NCBI GenBank assembly: GCA_029207755.1
Contig: JARCOQ010000005.1
Span: forward strand, 61,143,414-61,207,413
Direction of reading: 5' to 3'
DNA: 64,000 nt
Source of the DNA: Chamaea fasciata
Lineage: Eukaryota > Chordata > Aves > Passeriformes > Sylviidae
Both the position numbers and the translations under genes were made by a program. Every line of letters begins with the position of its first letter. The first letter of the stretch is position 1. The notes below the pieces were generated by a model. That model made no database searches, was not told the DNA's origin, and worked only from the letters and a program-made list of their open reading frames with translations. Positions 1 through 10,600 of the stretch are shown piece by piece.

Positions 1-3000
1 ACCAAGTTACGACTGAAATGCAACTGAAATCCTTTACCAAGATTTTGTCATGTTAGCTCCAGTCTAGGATGCTCACATTATTTTGCAGAACACCACCAGT
101 GCAGGAACAGCCATGCAAAGTCACAGTGCTGCTTCAGCATCCTTTCTCTGAAGGAAACAGGGACCAGCTGCTTTCAGGAAATGGCATGCAGCTTCTAGCT
201 TTGCTTGATTTTAAGGACATTCAGCACAAGTTTCAAGTTAATGTAGATGTCTGAGTGTCAGTGACCTCTGAGAAGAGCACAGCCAGGCAGAACCAATAAA
301 GCCATCAAAGCTTCATCAAAGCTGGGCCCAGGTGCAGCAGCTCTGGACCTTTCAGAAGAGTAGGCAACAAAAGAATCCCTCAGCTCAAGCATGGGGCCAG
401 GCAGCTGGCACACAGCAGTGAGAAACACAGCAAGGAGCATAGCAACAGCAGCATGGAAAGTCAGAGGGACTGGCAGCAGCGAGGGCAAGATCTGCTGCTA
501 AGAAAGATCTTTGTGGAAGCAGTGCTACCCTACAGTAACTTCCATCTCTGCCTCAGCACCAGGCTCAGCTCTCCCGGAATTTGAAAGTAACAAAGGAATG
601 TCTAAGGCATCTTCTGCTCCTGGCAACTACCTTGCCCATGCATCAAGCTCAGATGCCACAAGACGAAAGCTGAAATCTGGTGCTTCCTGAATTTTAGTGT
701 AAAGCCCATATACACATAGAAAGATACCTATTTCACCAAGTTAAATCAAGGCTGAGGTAGCTTGGATAATTTCAGATAAAGTTTTCAAAAATAATGGTTG
801 TTAATCTTTTACGCACTTTCTGTTTCTCACCTAATTTGTTTTCGAGCAGCTATGATTACCCTGCAGAATATTAGTTTGGCTGATTCACTGAACGATGCTT
901 CCGGTTTCATGTTGAGCAAGAGCAATGTTGCCGAGGCCGAGAGCCAAGCCTATTGAAATCCATAAAAAAATGCTTCAGCGAATTCACTGGGCAGTGCAAC
1001 AGGTCTCAGCTATTTCAAGAGTAAAAGTGCTCCATTCTTACAGTCAGAGCATTGGCAGAAGGAGGACAACACATCAGCCAAATGGCAGGAAGATCTACGG
1101 ACACAGCCTGGGGTATGGCCACTAAATCTCAGCAGGAATTCCTGATTCCAGGAGTTACAGCTGAGCTACTGCTGGAGTGTACAGCCTGTCAGCAGAGAAA
1201 TTATCACTGTCATGGCACTAGAGCTATTATCTCAATGAGATTTTAAGGAGTGCAGCAGCTTACATGGTACAGGCTCAGTCACTACGCACACAGTCTTTGT
1301 TATTCCCTTCAAGGCTGCTGTAGAACAAACAAATTACATTTACATGTGACTTTACTGAGGAAAAAAAACCACACCTGAAAGTGCCTTTTAAGACTAAGAG
1401 TCATTGCGGATCATATCATACCTATGTCAGCTGAGAGGGAAAGTTTTTCTTGATCCTCCTTCCCTGTTGTCCCTCTAAAGATGTAGCAGAAGCCCTTCCT
1501 CCATGAGAAAGTAGACTTCTCCATGGGATACAGCCATTACCAATGTTCCTGACGTGAGAAAACATCCAAGCAGGTTTTACATCTGGTTAGACAGCAAACA
1601 ATGGCAGAGGCACAAAGCCAGAGGACGCCGGGCATCCCCTGCAGTGCTCTGACCCAGAGAAACTGGCCACTTGCAGGCACAGCAAAGGCAGGAGCAGTTC
1701 ACTTCCCACCGTGTTCCCAGCCAGCCCAGGAGCTCTGCACGGGTGTCAGACAAGTTCTGCAGTGTCCACATTTCAACACACAGAAAACTTAATTTTTTTT
1801 CTCAGGCTTGGTCTTGGAGACGGGTTTCCACTTTTCACCTACTCTTCGTCACAACAAGGGCATGTTTATTCATCTGCCTGATTTTTTCACCCATCCTACA
1901 CCAAAAATCAAAGGTATCTACACATCCTCCAGTGCAGCACTGGGGCCCACAGCTAAAGCCTGTTCTTCTCTCGTTGTCTCAGCCCTGCAGGAGAACTGAG
2001 TCCATGGCATTTTCCTCTAGCAAGGCTGTTTGTGTTGTACTTCTGGATTTCTTGGTGCGTCGAAAAAGCCCTTGAAGCCAAGTCCTGCACAACATGAGGA
2101 CCCATGGAGTGATGTGAGTGAGTAATGACAGGTCCCTCAAGGGCCCTGGGATGTCTCATACCGGCTAGGCACAAATCGCTCCAAAGAGAAACTGGAATAG
2201 AGCCAGGGACTGGCAGCACAGGATCCAGAAATGTCTCTGAAGTACTCAGGAAGGCTTTGCTGTGACACAGCTCTCCCTGCACTGAAACATGCCCAGAGAA
2301 TCTCTGTAAGCCTGATCATCCACTTCCCCCACGGCTGTAAAATACACCGAGACAAATGACATCCTCTGCACTTGGTCTGTGCTGATAGAGAAAGAACCCT
2401 TCTCCAGAATTCTTCTTTTATTACTATGAAAATACCACCCCAAGTAATCATATTCCTGCTTTTTCTGTCTTGGAGTGTGGAATCTTCCTGCTGGCAGAAG
2501 CATTTTTCCCAACATCACTAAATACATATGGAAAATGGACTGAAATAGCAGAGCTTCTCAAAGCAATTGGAGGCCAGGGGTGATGGGCAGCGTCAGAGGG
2601 ACGAACATTCCTGGGCCCAGCAAGGAGAGCTCAGTGGGGCAGAGAGACAAGGCTGTTGGGTTTTGTTGCTTCAAGAGGCCACATCCAACGCAGCCCAAAT
2701 GAAGAATGAGCCTGAAGTGATCGCCCATGAGAAGTGAAGTGGCACTGCAAGGTAGCCAAGGGTGGAGAGGCAGCCGCAGCACGGAGCACACACGCGGCCT
2801 TGGGCTGAGCCCCTCCGATGGTGCGGGGCTGTTTCAAAGGGCCAGCCCTGCCCCAGCACACAGCTCCTGCTTTGCTGTCCGCAGCAAAAACACAGCTCTG
2901 CCTGACAGTTCACTCCCTGGAGGAGAGGGAATCGCGGGCTCTAAGGAAACTTTGAGTGTACACTGAACAGACCTCCCCGGGCCCTTGGGGAAAGGAATTC

Positions 3001-3390
3001 TGCCAGCTCCCAGCATGTGGGATCAGCAGCCGGCTTCAAGCAGGTCCAGCTCAGACTCATTCCTGACTAACCACATGGTCTCAGCCGCTTCCAAAGGCTG
3101 GCAGAGACCGAACTGGAGACGGCAGACCATGCCAGTGTCTGTGGCCCAGACCCCAGCTGGGCTCAGCTCCATTTGGAGGTGACCTCCACCTCTGATGGCA
3201 CTGACCCTGGCACCTCTCACTGCTTGCAGGACCCGAAGTCTTTAAACTTCTCCTGGAAAGAAAGCATCTGATCTAATGAACTCGAATTTTTCTCATGCGA
3301 AGGAGCACCCTAGAATAAAAGAAGCTCTGACCTCCACAGACGGAAAGCTTTTCATTCCAGGTTGTCTCTCCTCCCATTAAATGCTCTCAG
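1..3390. other. Noncoding flank left of CpG island
   Basis: No gene, RNA or named repeat is recognisable here. Open frames reach at most 134 codons (1671-2075, plus strand). They overlap unrelated frames on both strands and show no signal peptide, domain or repeated cysteine or glycine pattern. Base composition is more GC-rich than most of the window, with a small CpG cluster near 2770-2835. A TATA-like AATAAAAG lies at 3314-3321, about 75 bases left of the CpG island, but it is too weak to call. The stretch could hold distal regulatory sequence or a UTR of an unseen gene, and nothing in it proves either. Confidence 0.6.
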
Positions 3391-3886
3391 CGCGGTGCTT
3401 TTGTCGGCCCTTGTCCTGCTCGGCCGCACGGAGGGAATCGCTGCTCCCTCCGTGTGTCCCTGGCCCCGCAGGAGCCGCCCCAGGCTCCGAGCCCCGCAGC
3501 GCCGCGGGAGCCGCTTCCAGCGGCCGGGATGGCGCGGGCAGCGCTGCCTGTGGAGCAAGGCTGCTCTCTGCTGGGGAGCCGGGAATGGGCCCCGCTGCTG
3601 GGGAAAGAGCGGCGTGCCTGCGCCGCCGGGAGCCCCGGGTGTCCCCGCCGCGGGCAGGAATGCTCCTGCCTGAGCGCACCGGACACAGCACTGATGCAAA
3701 CACACGGGCACGGACAATCCCCTTCCAGCCGCTGCAGGAAGAGAGCAACATCAGGCTTCACCATGTCGAAATCGTCACGCTTTAACGAGCTCCGGTGTAT
3801 TGCTGGTTTGCCTCTCTTCCATCTACGCACACGGGAGACAAACGCTGCGAGCCTCCTTGCCTGCCCTGTGGGCCTTGTTCACTCGT
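3391..3886. promoter_or_regulatory. CpG island, candidate promoter
   Basis: I count roughly 34 CpG dinucleotides in the 292 bases from 3391 to 3682, and about a dozen more up to 3886. The rest of the window is strongly CpG-depleted. In vertebrates such unmethylated islands usually mark promoters and first exons. No consensus TATA box sits at a convincing distance, which is normal for island promoters. The most plausible direction is rightward, because an ATG in strong Kozak context (3529) and a consensus splice donor (3963/3964) both lie inside or just after the island on the plus strand. A leftward or bidirectional transcript cannot be excluded, because GC-rich sequence also keeps minus-strand frames open (for example 3387-3830). 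Confidence 0.75.
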
Positions 3887-4014
3887 CCTCAGAGCCTCTG
3901 TCCCATCTTGGCTTCCAGAAAAAGCAGGACCAAGTCTCTGAGCACTTTAAAGCAGAGTCCAAGGTGAGATGTATTATGACAAATAGTTGGTTTGAATTTA
4001 GAGCTTTTAAATGA
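3529..4014 (+). other. Candidate first-exon ORF in the CpG island
   Basis: This is the ATG-initiated part of the longest open frame in the window (186 codons if counted from a GTG at 3454). The ATG at 3529 has G at -3 and G at +4, a strong Kozak context, so it is the preferred eukaryotic start. Read without splicing it gives 161 residues. A near-consensus donor AAG/GTGAGA falls at 3963/3964, and translation to that point is exactly 145 codons, leaving phase 0. The product begins MARAALPVEQGC, is rich in Ala, Arg, Ser and Cys in its first half, and has no signal peptide, membrane segment or domain I recognise. Its second half, beyond the densest CpG part, is compositionally ordinary. It may be a real first exon, a lncRNA exon, or an open frame kept free of stops by GC content. 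I favour noncoding or unproven. Confidence 0.18.
3961..3969 (+). other. Possible splice donor AAG/GTGAGA
   Basis: The sequence AAGGTGAGA matches the vertebrate 5' splice-site consensus well (AG/GTRAG with A at -2). It follows the CpG island and keeps the frame that starts at 3529 open up to the junction. Donor-like sequences occur often by chance, so the call rests on its position next to the island. No acceptor partner can be assigned from this window. Confidence 0.3.
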
Positions 4015-4186
4015 CTGGTGTCTTCAAGGCATAAATGCAGGTGCCGTAACAAAATAATTCAAGAAAGCATGTACAAAGAGTTCAGCAGGTGTAGTGGTGT
4101 AAAAAACCACCTGTCCATGGTGTTCTCACCTAAGCACCATTTCTGTCTTCCTGATCAATAGCAAGAGTGTGTTCTCCTCTGGGGCC

Positions 4187-4660
4187 TGGCAGAGGTCAGG
4201 GTGAGGATTTATTGTCAGGGCCAGGGTTACATCAGGGTTCCAGTGCTTTGGGGACAGAGACCCTGCATTGAGGTCAAAACCATGTGTCAGTTTAAAGGTC
4301 AGGTGTTTGGGCAAGGGATCACGGCTCACTGGTCAGGAGTTAAAGGTCAGGGGTCGAGGATTAGGGGTCTGTGGTAGTGGTTGTAGTTTAGGCAGTGGTG
4401 TCATAGGTCAATGGCTAAGGTGGGGGAAGGTTCAAAGCTCGCTGGTTGGGGTCAATGGTAACAGTTTGGGGTCAGGTGTCAGCCTGGGATTTTAGGGTCA
4501 GGGGTTAGGGTCAGCAATCCCCATTCAGTGTCAGGGGCCAGGGGTCAGGTATCAGAGGGCCTGACCTCAGGTGTTGGGACCAGGGGTCATGGGTCACCAG
4601 TCAGAATCAAAACTGAGGGCCTGGGGTCAGGTGCCATGGTCTAGGGCTGGGGGGGTTATG
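4187..4660 (+). repeat. Decayed G-rich repeat array with RGGTCA units
   Basis: The plus strand repeats variants of GGGTCAGGGGTYAG at irregular spacing. RGGTCA occurs at 4193, 4271, 4296, 4344, 4405, 4449, 4469, 4495, 4508, 4542, 4584, 4591 and 4624. That is 13 copies in about 440 bases on one strand, where well under one is expected by chance. The segment around 4492-4513 reads TTAGGGTCAGGGGTTAGGG, resembling a degenerate telomere-type unit. Units are too diverged and unevenly spaced for a fixed period, so this looks like an old minisatellite. RGGTCA is also the half-site bound by many nuclear receptors (RAR, RXR, ER and orphan members), and the array adjoins the CpG island. Receptor binding is inference only. 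Confidence 0.7.
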
Positions 4661-7600
4661 CCTTTGGGTAGGGGCTTAAACACCCATTCTGATGTGTTTT
4701 CAGTTTGGCAAAACAGAGATTCTGTTGTACAAACCATGGGCTATCATAGCATGACCTCTCCACTTTGACCAACACTTGCAGAATTTCTTAGCATGGCAAA
4801 TGGCTCAGAAGAAAGTTCAACACCAACTGAACTACATCTAAGTGGCATCTAAATTAGCAGTGAGAGAAAGAGTCTAGCAGTTCATCCCAGTTTCCATTCA
4901 AGTCAGTGGAAAGGCTCACAAGGTCATCACTGAGAAATAGCAAGAGGCTGAACTACTTAAACATGGCCAGGGACTCTCAGCAGAAATCCTTGGCTTTGGG
5001 ACAGACTTCTCAGGCATGTCACTAATATGTCTTCTTTGGGATAGCCGTACCATGGTGCAGAGATCTCATCCAACACACACATTGTGTGGGAGATCTGCTT
5101 ACTCCTCTCTCCCTCCATGCACATGACATTGTGCTTGATGAGCCCAGAGCATCAGGGCATCTCACAACACTCCACTGAACGTTTGTGCCTTCCCTGTTCG
5201 TGTCTTGTTCCCTTGACCATGTACAAATGGGGATCCAGCTCTCTCCTGCCCCTTCACAGTAAGACTCTGCAGCATTACAGGCTGATGATGGGAAGGAATA
5301 CTTTGGTGGTCACTGCCTTAGGAGGCAAAACTCACTACATGTTTGAAAAATGTTGCTGGACCCATTTTTAGAAATGAAGCTTTTAATCATCCTTCTCCAC
5401 TCCATTCCCCTGTGATTAATCAAAGGAGAGTCAGGCTTTCTCTTTGCCTCTGCCACAGCTCCAGACAAAAGACTTGGAAATTTCCATCCATCTGCACTTG
5501 GAAAGAGTGGAAACTGCCATTTTTGAAAGGGGTTAACAAAATCTCAAGCCGACAGTCCAGCAGAACATTGGAAACTTTTGCCAAATCCTTGCAGGACGGC
5601 TGAAACACAAGCTGTCCCAGGGAAGCATTTTTACTGCATCTCTTCACGTCAAATAAAACACACCTCTGGCTAAGCTTGTGCTTCGGTATTTTTAATAAGA
5701 GAAGATATTCTACCCCTGCTGAGGAAATCAGGATCGTGCATTTTGGAACAGACTGCCAGCAAAAGGATGGGAAATATTAACGGAATGCTTTTCAGGACAG
5801 AGATGGGGAAAACTTCATCAGAGGGAGAATTTTGGCAAATGTGGGAAAGGGAACGGGAGTCAGTAACTTGGGTGGTAGAAATGGCAGTCTTAGCCTAGTA
5901 ATTCCCATGGGATTAGATTGGAATGAAAAATTAGACCAACCTCTTTAACTGGGTCTGAGAGATGATTATTTTCTCCTGACTTGCTCATTCAGCTCCTGAA
6001 AGGATTCTTGTCACTTTACCCAAAAGTGATGTAGGGAGTGCTGGGAGAGCAGGAGCTGTGCCATGGGGTCTTGACAGCCAGAAAACCCTGAAAATCTTAC
6101 ATCAGCCATCTCTTACTTGTCGTTCTCCTGAGATCTTCTGGGAACTTCAAGCAGGCTAATTGAACTGGCCTTATTCCCAAACCAAAATGGACTCCCTGAA
6201 CAGATCTTGCATTAATTCTCCTATTTCTCTCCCAGACATGTCTCCTTTCCCTCGGTAAATTCCTGAACTGATCTTAAAAGATAGATCTGCAATTTGTAAT
6301 GATTTTTTGAGCTCCCCCAGTTGTGTGATTTTGAAACAGAAATAGTCTGGTGTCAGTGAGACATTCAAGGGGATTGAAGAGCTACTGGGTCCAGACATGC
6401 TTCAGGTTCTGATTTTCCCAAGCCATTGTAGGAACCAGATAACCATCAGAACATGGAGGAACACTGGCTGTGGCCCCATTGCTTTAGGGATTCCTCCTGC
6501 TACAGCCACACTGCCGTAGGCCCAGTGCCACTGGGTCCTTGGCCAGCTGAATGAGCTTTGCCATGAACAGAGCCTGTCAAATAAGCTGAAAACATTCCCA
6601 GTTATGTCAATCCCTTTGCAACAGATTTGAAGTATTTCCCTCTTTCTCTACAGTATTTGAACAAAATTGGAAAGATTGCAAAATTCCCTTTCAAATGCAT
6701 TTTTCATGACTGTGTGAAAAACCCCACAGTTCCTGTGGTGTTCATAATTTTCCAGTAATGAGGGTACCCTTAAAGCCTGCCTGTCCCAAAGGAGCACGGT
6801 GATCGTCAGGCTCATTATTCAGAGAAAGACAATAGCAATATTAATGAGGCTCAGACATCTGTCAAATTAATCTGTAGTTCCAAGTTTAGGGATCAAAGGC
6901 AGGATTTAGATTTTCTAGCTGTGATTTCCCATTTCTGTCAAAATCTGCGTGGCTGTGAGTGGCTATAAAGAGATTAGTTTCTATTTTTCAGCTGTTTATA
7001 CAACCATAATAACGAGGGACCTCAGAAAGCTGATATAGCAGGTCTTTAGAGAACACTGTCCTTTATCTTGCCAGTGAGGATTGGGAAACTGGGAGCCGCT
7101 CAAACAGCAGATGGTACAGCAAGATGAGGGAACTTGATTCCATGGACATTGCATGGACATGCACTAGTGTGTCGTCAAAAACTCACAGGTCTTCAAATTC
7201 AAGGGATATGCCATCTTCTTTCTTCCCCAGAAACAGGGAGTCTCTCTTGCCATGGCACCAGGGCTGTCACTCTGTCCCCTTGCCAGCACTCAGGTCATTC
7301 TAAGGGGATCAGAAGAGCCTGGGACTCATTGTACAGTGTTTGAGGCAAAATCAGAATGCTGAGGAGGAAACAAGACACACTGAAGTGTATTTTTGCCTCC
7401 CTCACTCTCCAAGGTCCTCTTTCCCATGTTTAATGTAAGCCTCGATGCTGAAGGAAGGGAGGCTGAAGTCATCTCCAAGGCCAGGGGTGGCTGCTGCAAT
7501 GCACATTAGCACTGCCCAGGGTAGCCCGGGGCACTTGGAGCCGAGGGGAGGCTCCAGTGACCCCCAGCAGTTTTCTGCCAGCCTCCTGGTGCACAAGCTG

Positions 7601-10600
7601 CCTGTGCAGTAAAGGGATGTGTGAATCCTGTCCCACCTGAGAATTTAGGGGAGATGGTCTGTAAATGGGGGGCGTGCCTGGAGCAGGTCCCATGCTGTGC
7701 AGGGAGGATTTGTGGCTGCCCTTTGTTTGCTCTTTCCTGGGCAGGGTCAGGCAGGCACAGGGAGCAGCAGGGGCCGGGCATCCCCTCTGACAGGGAAAGT
7801 TCCTGGGGGTGGGTTGTGGGCAGAGTGCCTGGTGTAAGCAGTGCCCTGTTTTAGCCAGCACACACTGAGCTGAAGCTGTAATCCCTGTGGGCTTTGGAAA
7901 GCTCTCTCTTCTGCCTGGGTAAAAATAATGGGTAATCTTAAGCTCCACATATTTGGAAAAGATGATGCCTTGAGTCAAGGTGATTGGGGAAGATAAGAAA
8001 CCAATGAGCAGCTTCTCATTGTACCGGAGATGCTTCCCTCTCCAACTCTTCTCTTCTCCATTGTTTTAATAGCCCTACTCCTAGTTTGACTCATCTAGCA
8101 AAGCCTATGGAGCATAGTAAATAAATCCAGGCTTCAAGAGTCTTTTGTATATATAAGTAATTCTGTAAAAAATTGTCAACTAATTGTCCAAACCAATTAA
8201 AACGCATATAAATACCATCTAATATTTATAGGAGCTGGAAGACTTCAATATTTACAGTCAGATACAGGATCATCAATGGAAAAGAAATTATTTCTTTCTT
8301 AGTTTTTAAGTGCTTTTGTACACTGCGATGATATGGTCTTCTTCAGTATGATTTCCTGAATTAGGACACCATTTTTACACATTTCTCAGCTCTAGAAACA
8401 ATTCAAATATAATCCTCCTGACAAGCCAAAAGGCATAAAGATAACTCCTGGCTTGCTGAGTTGTTGCCAGCAATCAGTAGCCTTGCCTCGTCTTGGCAGT
8501 CAACACAACGCGATATTAACCTTCCTTTTAGCACATGCCCAGCTCCAGTCCTACCCTGCTAAAGGCATTAAAAGTTGTAGGTTTACCGTATTTTTCTTCA
8601 TATAAATTATTTTTCAAAACACTCATTTCGCAACCAGAACAAGTAAATCCACCCTTTTTATTGATCCCATGATTTAATTACAAAACCAGCTAAATAAGGA
8701 TTCAAAAAGTTTTAAGTACAAGTGATCACCTTAAAGCCATGTTTAGACGATTTTCTTGGAATTAAATCCTAAGTGTTTCTGAAAATTTTGCCACAGAAGA
8801 GGAATTGCCCCCTGAATCCACACTACATAAAGCAGGATCTGGCTTTGCATAACTTTCCTCAATAGCTTTAATCTATGTTTAAGTATGAACTAGATAAGCC
8901 TACCTCCAGGTAGAGGCATTTCCAGGAAAATTCAAACCTGGCCAGCAATGTTTTGGCTATATTTTGAAATATTTAAATATTTTGCTGCTGTAGTAATGAT
9001 ATTTGAGCCAAGATGATCCAAGGGTATAAATAAAGTTTGTGGGAGGGGACAGTAGGCTATTGCCTCTCTTTGTGGACCTAGCTCTGTTGAAAGGCTTTAA
9101 CTTCAGAATTGTTTCCATACAAGCATGTCAGGCATAACCCATACCCAAAAAGAAGTCTGTACTGCTATCAGGTGACACAACCAGAAGACTGCAGTAATAT
9201 CACTCTGTCCTAAGTCCTATTGTCTTCCACACCACCCTAAAGAGGATAATCTGTAACTGGCTTTTTTCTGCCATAAGTCTGTACCAAAAGGTTAAGGAAG
9301 TTGTATTTAAGTGTCTAGAGCCTGAAGGAAAAGTGGAAATGTCTTTCCCAGTGAAAGTAGCTATTTTCAGTGTCAGGCACACAGGTTGGACTCGATTTCA
9401 AGCATAACATGCTTTGTTTCCTCCATCCATATTATTTCATTTTAGCAGAAGTCAGGGTCTTTATTGCCCACTTGTATGACATCCAGGTTACTGCTGGTTG
9501 GCATCTACATGGCATATACCTGTGCGGCACAATGCACGAGCATTTTTAAAGAGTCCAGTGCTGTGATTCATCTCAAGGAGTTGCCTGTGACGGAGTTATC
9601 AGCCAAACACACCAGAGGAACTGAACACACACAGCTCTGGTGCGTGGGGAATTTCTTGCTACCTACATGATTAAGGCAGATTCAGGGGGTTTCATCATTT
9701 GTTCACTTGACAGTCTGAGGATCAGAAGGGAAGACAGAGTTTTCTGAAGACCTCTTTTTGTTCTCCTTTGTCCACAGCATACAAAAATAACCAGGGAGCA
9801 CCGTTCTTAAGGACTTGCAAGGAGGTTTGTGTCCTTGTGCCACTAAGGGGCAGATCCACACAGAAAATGCTTTTGTGAAGCTTGTCACCAGTGAGTTTTG
9901 ATATGCCTCCCTCCATCTGTGTCTTTCAGAGATCCTTGGGCACTTAAAAACTGAGCTGGATCAGAGCTCTTTGGTGTCACCTATCTTGCTAATCACTGTG
10001 ATGAGGTGTCCTCACCCTCGCTCCTGCGGTGACAGCACAGTTGCTTGTGTTCTATGTGACCTTCTTAGATGTGTCCTGCAATCCTCCAGGCTGATTCCCA
10101 TGGGGCTGCAGACTAAACATGCAGGAATGGGCACAGTGATTTATAGAGTGCTGCTGCGATTCCAGGACTACTGGCAAATGACTAAGCAAGTCTGTTTCAG
10201 AGGGAGAACAGAGGCAGGGAAGGGGAATAGGCTTCTGACCCTTGGGCAATGTGTCATGACCTGTGCTTTAAGAGCTTCTGGCTTAAAATATCACTGGAAT
10301 GTACAAGGTCTTAGTAGATATGTTAGAAGAGATAGAAGATAGTAATATGTTGGCAGCAAGGAAAGCAAACTTTATTGCACACTGGAAAACACACTGAAAA
10401 GAGATAATACAACACCAACATGCACTGTAACTGCTTTTGCTTCTTGAATCTGTCTTCAAGAATTCTGTTGCCCTGAGTGAGCTTTGGAACAGGTTCTTTG
10501 ATAGGGAGATGAATCCTCAGAGCTCAAGGAGAAAGAAAAGGGAATATTAGGACACATGACATTCTGCAAAGTTTGAATACTGTTGGGAAAAAGTATTAAA

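Noticed and set aside
3387..3830. Minus-strand frame of 147 codons across the CpG island
   Set aside because: GC-rich DNA is stop-poor in every frame. The plus-strand frame has the better start context and a donor site, so the minus frame is treated as a shadow.
7469..7978. 169-codon minus-strand open frame
   Set aside because: It starts at TTG, has no recognisable domain, overlaps frames on both strands, and a length like this is expected by chance in 64 kb.
9024..9031. TATAAATA as a core promoter
   Set aside because: No CpG enrichment, start codon with a credible frame, or donor downstream; such matches are frequent in AT-rich DNA.
10225..10262. Second MIR-like core (CCCTTGGGCAATGTGTCAT)
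   Set aside because: No B-box-like sequence at the expected distance upstream and the match is short.
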